A stretch of 27,186 nucleotides of DNA from JBFJVZ01 sp041623895 (lineage in GTDB: Bacteria > Planctomycetota > Planctomycetia > Pirellulales > Pirellulaceae), in contig JBFJVZ010000044.1 of NCBI GenBank assembly GCA_041623895.1, positions 1-27,186 of the forward strand, read 5' to 3'. Below the pieces are notes generated by a model. It made no database searches. It was not told where the DNA came from and worked only from the letters and a program-made list of their open reading frames with translations. The translations under genes and the position numbers were made by a program. This document shows positions 5,339-13,095 of the stretch, one piece after another (within the stretch, counting starts at the first letter, position 1; each line of letters begins with the position of its first letter).

Positions 5339-7957
5339 TTACTTTGTCTGCAACTTGTCCTGAGCTGCCTGCAAGAACTTGATCGCTTCGATGGGTGTCA
5401 TCGTATTGACATCCAATTCACCGATTTCCTCCAGGAGTGGATGATCGGCAAAACCAAATAGCGTTAACTGATAATTGCCTCCGCCGCTTTCGCTGCCCGG
5501 CGATGTGATCGTCGGTCGGTCCAGTGCGTCCCGATGATCGGCCTCCAACTGCGCCAGGACATCTTTCGCCCGCTCATTCACTTGTGGAGGGATCCCCGCT
5601 AAGCGGGCGACGTGGATACCGTAGCTCTTATCCGCGCCGCCGCTGACGATACGATGCAGGAACACGACTTCATCGTTCCATTCTTTGACCGCGACATTCA
5701 AATTTGCAACGCGAGGCAGTGATTCTTCCAACTGCGTCAACTCGTGGTAATGCGTGGCGAACAAAGTACGACAACCGATCTGTTCGTGCAGGTGTTCGGT
5801 GATGGCCCAGGCCAGTGACAATCCGTCATAGGTGCTGGTGCCGCGTCCAATCTCATCCAGGATGACCAGGCTGCGCGACGTTGCCGTGTTCAAAATCCTG
5901 GCGGTTTCGACCATCTCGACCATGAACGTACTTTGCCCCCGGCTCAGTTCGTCACTGGCGCCCACCCGCGCGAAGATCCGATCAGCGACTCCGATTTCGG
6001 CCCGCTCCGCCGGCACGTAAGAACCTGCTTGGGACAACAGGGTGATCAGCGCGACCTGGCGAATGTAGGTGCTTTTGCCGGCCATGTTAGGCCCGGTAAT
6101 CAGCAGGATCATGCCGGTTTCGGGTGACTGCAGACAATCGTTCGGCACAAACTCGCCTTGCGGCAGCGTCGCATCCAAGACGGGATGCCGGCCGGCTTCG
6201 ATTCGCAGCACCGAATCATCCGTCAACGTCGGCCGCACCCAATTTCGCTGCGCCGCGATCTCGGCCAGCGCGGCCATCACATCCAGTTCGGCGATCGCCA
6301 TCGCGACTTCTTGCAGCGTTGTTAAATTCCGGTGCGTCTCGCTGCGCAGTTCTTGAAACAACAATTGTTCGCGGGAGGCAGCTTGATCATCGGCCGCCAA
6401 GACTTTTTCTTCGTATTCTTTCAGGTCCGGCGTGATGTAACGCTCGCAATTCTTCAGCGTCTGTTTGCGAATGAACGTCTGCGGAACTTTATCTTTATGT
6501 GCGTTGGTGACTTCCAAGTAATAACCGAAGACCTTGTTGTAGCCGACCTTCAGGTTTGCAATCCCGGTTTCTTCCATTTGTTCTTGCTGATAGGAAGCGA
6601 TCCACTGCTTACCGCCTTGCGCCAATTCACGCAGCGAATCGAGCTGGTCATCGAAGCCTGGACGAATGAAGTTGCCATCGGCAGCTGAGAGCGGGCAATC
6701 GTCTGCCAAAGCGGCATCAAGTTTCGACCGCAGCGCCGGGCAAAGATGCAAATGGGCTTCGATGAAACACAATCGCTCGGCTTTCCGATCGGTCAAACGA
6801 GCTTTCAGTTTCGGCAAACCCGCCAGTGTGCCGGCCACTTGCTGCAGATCACGCGGTCCCGTGCGTCCGGTGGCAATCCGCCCCAATAAACGGGTCAAGT
6901 CAAACGTCTTTTTTAGCGTGTTCCGCACGTCACTGCGAAGCGCGGCGTCGCTGACCAGTTCTTCGACACCGTCCAGTCGTTGATTGATCGCGGCGGCATC
7001 GATCAACGGAGCGGCGATCCAATCCGCCAGCAGCCGCGACCCCATCGGTGTACAAGTCCGATCGACCACGCCCAACAGGGAGCCTTCGCGTGAACCGGTG
7101 CGGAGCGTGCGTGTGATCTCCAGGCTGCGCCTGGTGGCGGCGTCGATTTGCAAGACTCTGGAGCGGTGATGCGCCGCCAGGCTGCGGAAATGATCCAAGC
7201 CACCCCGTTGGGTTTCCTGCAGATACGTCAACACGGCGCCGGCAGCTCTGATCGCGGGCGCATCATCATCATTGAACCCGAAGCCTTCCAAGTTGTGGAC
7301 ACTGAAGTGTTTGCAGAGCGTTTCCCGGGAAGCTGCTTCGGCAAATGACCAAGCTGGTCGCGCCGTCCACGTCCAGGGAGCGGTCGTGTCGGGGCTGAGA
7401 CGAGCGTCGTCTTCGCGATAAATCACTTCGGCGGGACCGATGCGAGCCAATTCATCGTCCAATCGTGATCTTGCGAACGTGCCAGCCTCAAAACGCCCGC
7501 TGGAGAGTTCGGCCCAAGCGATTCCAACTTTTGGCCCGCGGCCGTTTTTTTCCGCCACTTTGTCATGGATCAAACAGACGGCCGCCAGATAATTGGCCTC
7601 GCGCGGATCCAGCAGCCCGTCATCGGTCAGCGTGCCCGCGCTGACGATGCGCGTGATTTCGCGGCGGACAAGTCCTGTGGCTTGTTTGGGGTCTTCCACC
7701 TGTTCGCAAACGGCGGCCCGAAAACCCGCGCGAATCAGCTTGTTGAGGTAGGAATCAAGCTGGTGGTGAGGAAATCCCGCCATCGCGGTCGGGTTGTCAC
7801 TGTCTTTGTCGCGACTCGTCAGCGTCAGGCCCAAGACGCGGGCAGCGGTCTTGGCGTCCTCGTAGAACAGTTCGTAAAAATCGCCCATGCGAAACAGCAG
7901 CAATGCGTCTCCGCACGCCGCTTTCGCCTCATGGTATTGCCGCATCATCGGTGTCAT
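5339..7957 (-). CDS. mutS: DNA mismatch repair protein MutS
   Basis: A full-length MutS1 (872 aa; the family is about 850-900). The mismatch-reading motif is intact in GDFYELFYEDA (F27, E29), and the clamp/lever region follows with KVGYNKVFGYYLEVTNAH. The ATPase has Walker A GPNMAGKS (622-629), Walker B region LVILDEIGRGTSTYDG and the ATHYHEL switch. The C-terminal tail (EIGELDVNTMTPIEAIKFL) matches the usual family ending. It binds mismatches as a dimer and recruits MutL; no mutL is in the window. ATG at 7957 gives the conserved TPMMRQY start used in other MutS proteins, which normally have a short extension before it. The gene is divergent from the permease at 8290 and is the first of two leftward genes. 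Confidence 0.98.
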   Translation of the reverse strand: MTPMMRQYHEAKAACGDALLLFRMGDFYELFYEDAKTAARVLGLTLTSRDKDSDNPTAMAGFPHHQLDSYLNKLIRAGFRAAVCEQVEDPKQATGLVRREITRIVSAGTLTDDGLLDPREANYLAAVCLIHDKVAEKNGRGPKVGIAWAELSSGRFEAGTFARSRLDDELARIGPAEVIYREDDARLSPDTTAPWTWTARPAWSFAEAASRETLCKHFSVHNLEGFGFNDDDAPAIRAAGAVLTYLQETQRGGLDHFRSLAAHHRSRVLQIDAATRRSLEITRTLRTGSREGSLLGVVDRTCTPMGSRLLADWIAAPLIDAAAINQRLDGVEELVSDAALRSDVRNTLKKTFDLTRLLGRIATGRTGPRDLQQVAGTLAGLPKLKARLTDRKAERLCFIEAHLHLCPALRSKLDAALADDCPLSAADGNFIRPGFDDQLDSLRELAQGGKQWIASYQQEQMEETGIANLKVGYNKVFGYYLEVTNAHKDKVPQTFIRKQTLKNCERYITPDLKEYEEKVLAADDQAASREQLLFQELRSETHRNLTTLQEVAMAIAELDVMAALAEIAAQRNWVRPTLTDDSVLRIEAGRHPVLDATLPQGEFVPNDCLQSPETGMILLITGPNMAGKSTYIRQVALITLLSQAGSYVPAERAEIGVADRIFARVGASDELSRGQSTFMVEMVETARILNTATSRSLVILDEIGRGTSTYDGLSLAWAITEHLHEQIGCRTLFATHYHELTQLEESLPRVANLNVAVKEWNDEVVFLHRIVSGGADKSYGIHVARLAGIPPQVNERAKDVLAQLEADHRDALDRPTITSPGSESGGGNYQLTLFGFADHPLLEEIGELDVNTMTPIEAIKFLQAAQDKLQTK

Positions 7958-8289
7958 GCCGGAAATGGTACCGCTGGAGGCTCCCGCCGGACAGACGCAG
8001 ATTCAATTCCTAGCCGTTGCCACCGCTGATCCTTGGCAATTGGTATCGTCTGGGCAAAGATTGTTCGCTGCCTCGATGACACGCGGCCCGCCAGTAGAGC
8101 GGCCGCGGAAGCGTTCCCGAGGGATGAATCAGCGAGCAGCAAAGATTGGAGGTCCTCCGGTTTCCGCTGCAAAAATACACCTCCGCTCGCTGGTGTTGGT
8201 GGCTGCGCCGGTTCAGAATACGACGTCTTCCGCCCAAGGGGTCTGCGCAAGCTGGAAGCTGGCCCCACGAAAACCCAGGATTCGCAGTC
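7958..8289. other. intergenic region between divergent mutS and permease
   Basis: About 330 bp that should hold both promoters. One GC-rich hairpin is visible: CGCGGCC (8082-8088) with GGCCGCG (8101-8107). A frame continuous with the permease runs upstream from 8289 to 8146, but its peptide is Arg/Trp/Pro-rich and unlike a transporter N terminus, so I treat it as non-coding. No RNA gene was recognised. Confidence 0.55.
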
Positions 8290-9591
8290 GTGCAACTCAA
8301 GAACATCGGAATCTTTGCCTTGTTGCTGGCGATCATTGTGATCGCGACGATTATCAACGGTAATTTCGTAGCCCCGGCCAACATCAAGACGCTCGTTCGC
8401 GATACCAGTTTGTACGGCTTGATTTCGATCGGTGTGGCGATGGTGATCATCACGGGCGGCATCGATCTTTCGATCGGGTCGATGATCGCGTTGTGCGGTG
8501 TGATGTTGGTTCAAGTGATCAATATTCGCTATGAAGCGACCGACTTTGCCAGCAAGATCGCCGCGGTGCAGGTCGAGCCAACCGGCGATTTGGAACGCCC
8601 GGCTTTACGTTTGCAGGATGTGCCGCCCGAGATCCGTGACGGAGACCGGTTGGTTTATCGTGGCACGACTGGTGAATCATCGATCAACGTTTACCGAGCA
8701 GTCGAAGTTGGCGAGGAAACGTGGATCGAAACCCGTGACTCGATTCGCACCATGCGCGCTGGTATCCCGGTGCAGCTGCATCAAATCAATTACACGCCTC
8801 CGCTGATCGCTTGCGCGATCGTGCTTGCCTTTGGTGCGTTTCTGGGTTGGATTCACGGAGTCTTAATCACCAAGGCGAATTTGCAGCCCTTTGTCGTTAC
8901 GCTTTGTGGGTTGTTGATCTATCGCGGACTGGCGCGGGTTTGGACAGGTGATGATCAAATTGGCTTGTTAAGCGCGTTGTCGGATTTCAAGGCCACCGCG
9001 ACCGGAGCGGCGTTCCGAATCCCGGTTCCCTTGATCGGAAAAATATCTGGCGAAGCAGAATCGCTGACCGACATCGTCTGGATCGACTTTCCGGTGACCG
9101 GTGTGTTGCTGGCAATTGTGGCGGTGATCGCCTGGCTGTTTTTGAATCGGACGGTTTGGGGCCGGCATCTGCTGGCGACCGGCGAGAACGAACAAGCGGC
9201 ACGTTACAGCGGCGTGGCAACGGCCAAGTTGATCACACTGGCTTATGTCGTTTGTGGATTGCTGTCTGGTTTGGCGGGCATCCTGTTTATTCTGGAATGG
9301 AACTCGATTCAGCCAGGTTCCAGCGGCAACTTTTACGAGTTGTATGCGATTGCTGCCGCCGTCTTGGGTGGATGTTCTCTCCGCGGGGGGCGAGGCGCGA
9401 TCATTGGGGTGATTGCCGGGGCAGCCGTGATGCGTTGTTTGTATAAGGCGATTGTTGTTTTGGGGATCCCGCAGGAATGGGAAATGGTGATCATCGGCGC
9501 CGCCCTGCTGCTGAGTGTGCTGTTGGATGAAGCCGTCCGGGTCTATCGGGACAATCGGCGGATCGCGGGCGAGGCGGACTCGGCAGGATAA
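8290..9591 (+). CDS. RbsC-type sugar ABC transporter permease with inserted domain, orphan
   Basis: A 433-aa membrane permease of the branched-chain amino acid/ribose class. Hallmarks are VAMVIITGGIDLSIGSMIAL after the first helices, FVVTLCGLLIYRGLARV, and GENEQAARYSGVATAKLITLAYVVCGLLSGLAGIL near the ATPase-contact region. Family members are usually about 320-340 aa. The excess is a hydrophilic stretch at about residues 79-168, between the helix ending VQVINI and the one starting PPLIACAIV, plus a shorter one (about 218-262). Start GTG 8290 is inferred because membrane sequence begins directly after it and AGGA lies upstream; 8146 is an in-frame alternative. No cognate ATPase or solute-binding protein lies next to it: mutS is divergent upstream and a helicase gene follows 41 bp downstream. 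The substrate is unknown. Confidence 0.88.
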   Translation: MQLKNIGIFALLLAIIVIATIINGNFVAPANIKTLVRDTSLYGLISIGVAMVIITGGIDLSIGSMIALCGVMLVQVINIRYEATDFASKIAAVQVEPTGDLERPALRLQDVPPEIRDGDRLVYRGTTGESSINVYRAVEVGEETWIETRDSIRTMRAGIPVQLHQINYTPPLIACAIVLAFGAFLGWIHGVLITKANLQPFVVTLCGLLIYRGLARVWTGDDQIGLLSALSDFKATATGAAFRIPVPLIGKISGEAESLTDIVWIDFPVTGVLLAIVAVIAWLFLNRTVWGRHLLATGENEQAARYSGVATAKLITLAYVVCGLLSGLAGILFILEWNSIQPGSSGNFYELYAIAAAVLGGCSLRGGRGAIIGVIAGAAVMRCLYKAIVVLGIPQEWEMVIIGAALLLSVLLDEAVRVYRDNRRIAGEADSAG

Positions 9592-9632
9592 TCCCCCGCG
9601 ACGAAAACGCACTCAGCGGTTACACTGCCGGC

Positions 9633-10892
9633 ATGAATGCAGTGGTAAATCCAGATGTGATCGAATCCTTTGAACAGCTCGATTTGTCGCCGGTCATGTT
9701 GCGGTCGCTCGCGCGGGCCGGCTATCAAAGCCCCACCCCCATTCAGGCCGGTCTGATACCGCTGGCCCTGGAAGGGCATGACGTGATCGGCCAGGCCCGG
9801 ACGGGGACCGGCAAGACAGCCGCGTTCTCGATACCGATTCTGGAGCAGTTGGATCCGCTGTCGGAGTGCCGGGATCCACAAGCTCTGGTGGTCGTACCGA
9901 CACGAGAATTGGCCGACCAGGTCGCCGGCGAAGCTGAAAAGTTGGGCTTCGGAGTGCAAACCGAAATAGCGGTCCTCTCGGGCGGCAAGAACATGAACCG
10001 CCAATTGCGGCAACTGGAGAATGGTGTGCAGATCGTGGTCGGCACGCCCGGCCGGATGCACGATCACCTGCAGCGCCGCTCGCTGCGGACCGACAAGGTT
10101 TGGTGTGTCGTTCTTGACGAAGCAGATCGCATGCTTGATATCGGCTTTCGACCGCAAATCGAACGCATTTTGCGCAAGTGCCCCCGCGATCGCCAAACAC
10201 TTTTGTTATCAGCCACGCTTCCGCCCCTGGTTCGAAAGCTGGCCGAATCTTACATGATCGATCCGCAAGTAATCGATTGCTCGAAAAACGAAATGGCGGT
10301 GGAAACCATCGAGCAACATTACTTCACGGTGGCTGCTGACAAAAAATTTGAACTCCTGGAGCAGTTACTCGAGCGGGAAAATCCTGAGCAAGCCATCATT
10401 TTCTGCCGTACCAAACGCGGAACCGATCGCTTGTACCGAAGGCTCAGCAAGATCCACAAAAATTGCGGCAGCATGCATGGCGATATGCAACAGCGAGAGC
10501 GTGACCGCGTGCTGCAACAATTGCGGAACGGAAAGTTGCGGATCCTGGTAGCCACGGATGTCGTCGGACGAGGTATCGATATCTCAACGATTTCACACAT
10601 CATCAATTTTGATGTTCCGCAGGACTGTGACGACTATGTGCATCGCGTCGGCCGTACCGGCAGGATGGGACGCGAAGGAATCGCCTTTACCTTTGTGGTT
10701 CCAGGCGAAGGCGAAGTGTTGACCAGCATCGAACAACGGATCAACAAGGAACTAAAACGAGATTCGATCGAAGGCTTCGAGGCTGCTCCAAGCAGTGCGG
10801 ATCAAGACGCTGAAGATGAAGATGCCGACCAAGAAAAGCCAAAACGAAAATTGAACCCGATGCACCGCAAAGTAACGCGGCGTCGAAGATAG
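9633..10892 (+). CDS. DEAD-box ATP-dependent RNA helicase
   Basis: A 419-aa RhlE/CsdA-like helicase with all motifs in order: Q motif (FEQLDLSPVMLRSLARAG ending in PTPIQ), motif I ARTGTGKT (55-62), Ia PTRELA (89-94), Ib TPGR (138-141), DEAD (162-165), SAT (193-195), then the second RecA lobe with IIFCRTKRGTDRLYRRL, ATDVVGRGIDI and HRVGRTGR. The C-terminal tail is short: an acidic run (ADQDAEDEDADQE) then a basic end (KPKRKLNPMHRKVTRRRR), which probably binds RNA nonspecifically. It unwinds structured RNA in ribosome assembly, decay or cold adaptation; which one cannot be told. It lies 41 bp after the permease and may be co-transcribed, though the functions seem unrelated. Confidence 0.96.
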   Translation: MNAVVNPDVIESFEQLDLSPVMLRSLARAGYQSPTPIQAGLIPLALEGHDVIGQARTGTGKTAAFSIPILEQLDPLSECRDPQALVVVPTRELADQVAGEAEKLGFGVQTEIAVLSGGKNMNRQLRQLENGVQIVVGTPGRMHDHLQRRSLRTDKVWCVVLDEADRMLDIGFRPQIERILRKCPRDRQTLLLSATLPPLVRKLAESYMIDPQVIDCSKNEMAVETIEQHYFTVAADKKFELLEQLLERENPEQAIIFCRTKRGTDRLYRRLSKIHKNCGSMHGDMQQRERDRVLQQLRNGKLRILVATDVVGRGIDISTISHIINFDVPQDCDDYVHRVGRTGRMGREGIAFTFVVPGEGEVLTSIEQRINKELKRDSIEGFEAAPSSADQDAEDEDADQEKPKRKLNPMHRKVTRRRR

Positions 10893-11024
10893 ACGGCCCC
10901 GTGACTCAGTCCCTGGCCCGCTCGCTAGAGCGTCTTCAGGATCGGCGTTGCGGAGCTCGCTGAAGAGTTTCAATCGTGCTTGCCGAAAGTCCGGTGACTT
11001 CCGCTGCCGCGAAAGCAAAATGCT

Positions 11025-11249
11025 TTAGCTGCTGCAAACGTCAACCCGATTGATCAGCTGCATGTCCCCGGCAACGCTACGGACTGTTTCTTGAGCAAGT
11101 TGCTTGTGGTAGAAGCTGCGGACTTGACCACTCAGCTGCAACTTGTCGGCTTTCTCATCCACACGCAATCGTCGCAACTCGGCAATCGGACTTTGCGCCA
11201 ACAACGCGGTGGCTGTGGTGGCAATGCTGTCCTGCTCAGTTGTCGCCAT
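11025..11249 (-). CDS. small BON-domain protein
   Basis: A 74-aa protein made of one BON domain (about residues 28-72: LRVDEKADKLQLSGQV, then ...AQETVRSVAGDMQLINRVDV). The LxGxV strand, central helix and the hydrophobic/Asn-rich final strand are characteristic. BON domains bind phospholipids or other surfaces, usually in envelope or osmotic-stress proteins. There is no signal peptide here, so this one appears cytoplasmic or is a stand-alone adaptor. The start is ATG 11249 because AAGGGA precedes it at good spacing; a TTG six codons upstream (11267) is weaker. It is monocistronic and convergent with the helicase gene. Just after its stop, AAAGCA-AAA-TGCTTT could form a weak hairpin. Confidence 0.8.
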   Translation of the reverse strand: MATTEQDSIATTATALLAQSPIAELRRLRVDEKADKLQLSGQVRSFYHKQLAQETVRSVAGDMQLINRVDVCSS

Positions 11250-11603
11250 GTCTGTTCCCTTTTGCAAACATTTTGGGAGGAGGAGACGAGGCTGGGCATC
11301 CAGAGCCTGGGAAGCGACCCTCCGTGTAGCGAGGGTTCACCGCGAGCCAAGAAACCGCCGCTCGGTGTAAATATCACATATTGACTATATTTTGCCTACG
11401 CGAGATCTGAGAATTCAGGTAGTTCGCAGCGATTGTCAAAAATCGCCGCCCAAGAATCGTTTAAAACAGCGAACCGAGGAAAGCTGGGTGCTCTCGCCAG
11501 CGAGTGCAAACGTGGTATCGCCGCGCGAAGGGAGGGCGAAGCGGGCGAAGCTCCTGCTGAGCCGCGCCAGGGGAGGGCCAAGCTGGGATGGTGAAACGAG
11601 ACG

Positions 11604-11728
11604 GGCATCGACGTTTTTCGGTTACTCGTGAAAGACAGTTGCCAACCGCTGCGAGGGCGACGCTCCCGCGGAGCCGCAAAAGCGTTTTCCGATGCTTCGG
11701 CAGCCTCGCCCGCCTCGCGCTCACAACT
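11604..11728. repeat. dispersed hairpin element, copy B (truncated core)
   Basis: The core begins GCGAGGGCGACGCTCCCGCG (from 11651) and matches copies A and C, but about 10 bp of the right half (the CTCGGCGGGA segment) is missing before CAGCCTCGCCC. Flanking arms AGTTG (11637-11641) and CAACT (11724-11728) still complement each other. The left flank (CATCGACGTTTTTCGGTTAC) is shared with copy C. Confidence 0.8.
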
Positions 11729-11857
11729 TGGCCGACACCACGGGTGCACAGCTTCGACGAAAGAACGCTGAATCGCGCGGCTTGTTCGTGATTGTGCCGC
11801 GAAACTATCCGTGAAACCGAGCTTCGATTTTTATTTTCTCGGAGTGGCTAATCTGCC

Positions 11858-11887
11858 TTGACCGCGTCAAAACTCTCTGCCTATTCT
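11858..11887 (+). promoter_or_regulatory. candidate sigma-70-like promoter for the ncRNA
   Basis: TTGACC (11858-11863) and TATTCT (11882-11887) are separated by 18 bp, which would start transcription near 11894, just upstream of the first long stem of the proposed RNA. The match is moderate (5/6 and 4/6) and planctomycete promoter consensus is not well known to me. Confidence 0.3.
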
Positions 11888-11928
11888 CCGCCCAGCGTTG
11901 AGCGGTTGAGATCAAACAACTTGACGTT

Positions 11929-12169
11929 GAACATTCCAGCTTAACGCGATCCTGCACAGGTAGCTGAAAGGTTGCTGCGGACAAGATGCCAAGAAGGTTC
12001 ACACGGATGTGTTCCATCGGGCATCAGAGTTGATCTGGAATGATTCGTTCGGTTCGTCTAAAGCATGGATGCTAACGACCGGATCGAACATGAATCCACC
12101 GGCTCCCGGAAGTTAGAGCGCGTCGTCCTCCGCCCCCCTAGGACATCGTACTCTCCGGGAGCTTTTTTT
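11929..12169 (+). ncRNA. candidate structured non-coding RNA with intrinsic terminator
   Basis: No open frame precedes the strong terminator at 12102-12169 on this strand, yet the 170 bases before it are full of nested complementarity. GAACATTCCAG (11929-11939) pairs with CTGGAATG-A-TTC (12035-12046). Inside it GATGCC (11985-11990) pairs with GGCATC (12020-12025), enclosing ACAC-GGAT-GTGT (12001-12012). Next is a stem of CGGT/CGT (12050-12057) with ACG/ACCG (12075-12081) capped by AGCA-TGGA-TGCT. The terminator stem follows. It lacks the landmarks I know for tmRNA, RNase P RNA, SRP RNA or 6S RNA. The transcript start is inferred, and nothing downstream on this strand suggests a riboswitch. 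Confidence 0.45.
12102..12169 (+). terminator. intrinsic terminator
   Basis: GCTCCCGGA (12102-12110) pairs perfectly with TCCGGGAGC (12154-12162), immediately followed by seven T (12163-12169). The enclosed 43 nt hold a second stem, GTCCT (12125-12129) with AGGAC (12140-12144). The T-tract gives the + strand direction. No protein gene on this strand precedes it for over 1.2 kb, so it most likely ends a non-coding transcript. Confidence 0.7.
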
Positions 12170-12183
12170 ATGCGCACACAGTA

Positions 12184-12302
12184 TTTTCGTAGTCCCGAGA
12201 TTTTCGTAGTCCCCGCGTGGTAGTGGAATTCGCCGGGGCGTCGCCAAGACTTTCGGCGATTCACGCAGGCAACCGAAAACTCATGGCGAGTTCCGCTACT
12301 AC
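12184..12302. repeat. 13-bp direct repeat pair plus long imperfect hairpin
   Basis: TTTTCGTAGTCCC occurs at 12184-12196 and 12201-12213 (17-bp period). Next, GTGGTAGTGGAATTCGCC (12217-12234) pairs with GGCGAGTTCCGCTACTAC (12285-12302) at 15 of 18 positions, enclosing a smaller TCGCC/GGCGA stem. It lies just past the end of the response regulator gene and could act as its terminator. It looks like another non-autonomous dispersed palindromic element. Confidence 0.65.
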
Positions 12303-12324
12303 AAAATCAGATTTGGACAAACCA

Positions 12325-13053
12325 CTAATCGGCTGGGTTAGGAACGAAGCGATAGCCAGCATCTCGAACCGTCAAGATATGAACGGGTGCCGCATGATCG
12401 GGTTCAATATTTTTCCGCAGCCGCGCGATGAATTGATCGACGGCACGCGTTTGCAGGTTCCCTGAGATTTCCCAAACTTCAGCTAGCAACTCGGTACGGC
12501 TAATCACCCGTTCAGGATTCTCGACAAAGTATTTCAGCAAGCGGAGTTCTTTGGGAGTCATTCTGACGGATTCGGAACCCACCACAACTTCATACGTCTC
12601 GAAGTTGACTTTGACTTGCCCGAACTCAGCTTCCTTTACATGTTCGCGAACGCGGCGGGGGGCAGGCGATTCTTTGCTGTGTCCCGACGTTTGCAACAGG
12701 TTTTTTACGCGGCTGATCAATTCGTCCAAGTCAAAAGGCTTGCTCATGTACTGGTTGGCGCCAACGTCGAATCCGCGCGTCCGGTCTTCGGCAAGCGTTC
12801 GCGCCGATAGCATCAAGATCGGCACGTTTTTTCCGGAGTCACGAATTGTTTCGCAAACCGAATAGCCGCTCATTCCCGGCAGCATCAGATCCAGGATGAT
12901 CAGGTCGACAGGGTCTGCCGACGAATTGACCAACCGCAATGCGGTAGGACCGTCTTCGACCAGCGTGACCCGGTAGTCTTCGGCTTCCAGGTTATATTTG
13001 ATGCCAACACCGAGGTGCTGTTCATCTTCGACGACAAGAATATGGGGACGCAT
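12325..13053 (-). CDS. OmpR/PhoB-family response regulator
   Basis: A 242-aa two-domain regulator. The receiver (1-120) has the acidic pair (E9, D10), phosphoacceptor D55 in LIILDLMLPGMSG, S83 in MLSAR and K105 in MSKPFD. The winged-helix DNA-binding domain (about 145-240) has VRMTPKELRLLKYFVENPE, the recognition helix region ..LQTRAVDQFIARLRKNIE and the ending TVRDAGYRFV. All phosphorylation residues are present. It is the second gene of a leftward pair, 42 bp after its kinase. Targets are unknown; the divergent ABC exporter on the other side of the kinase is a reasonable guess. Confidence 0.95.
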   Translation of the reverse strand: MRPHILVVEDEQHLGVGIKYNLEAEDYRVTLVEDGPTALRLVNSSADPVDLIILDLMLPGMSGYSVCETIRDSGKNVPILMLSARTLAEDRTRGFDVGANQYMSKPFDLDELISRVKNLLQTSGHSKESPAPRRVREHVKEAEFGQVKVNFETYEVVVGSESVRMTPKELRLLKYFVENPERVISRTELLAEVWEISGNLQTRAVDQFIARLRKNIEPDHAAPVHILTVRDAGYRFVPNPAD

Positions 13054-13095
13054 GGAATCAGTGTGCCAGCAACAATGAAGTTCAGCTGATTTACG

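Larger units (their letters stand above)
11250..12324. other. 1-kb region without protein genes: repeats and a probable ncRNA
   Basis: Between the leftward BON gene and the leftward response regulator lie over 1 kb without a credible coding frame. Near 11290-11350 is a CTGGGCATCCAGAGCCTGGG-type repeat and an ACCCTC/GAGGGT hairpin. At 11515-11580 is a degenerate GGGAGGGCGAAGC... segment. At 11604-11728 is copy B of the hairpin element. At 11858-12169 is a candidate promoter, structured RNA and terminator. At 12184-12302 are short direct repeats and another hairpin element. Confidence 0.7.

Noticed and set aside
7954..8514. 186-codon minus-strand frame
   Set aside because: It overlaps the permease N terminus and the mutS start region; the peptide is His/Arg/Gln-rich low complexity.
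11392..11791. Several 60-120-codon frames on both strands
   Set aside because: They cross repeat copy B and its flank; the similar peptides in different places reflect repeated DNA, not genes.
11250..12324. tmRNA, RNase P RNA, SRP RNA or 6S RNA as the identity of the structured region
   Set aside because: The expected conserved blocks (tRNA-like T-loop end, GAGGAAAGTCC, GGAAGCAGC) were not found.
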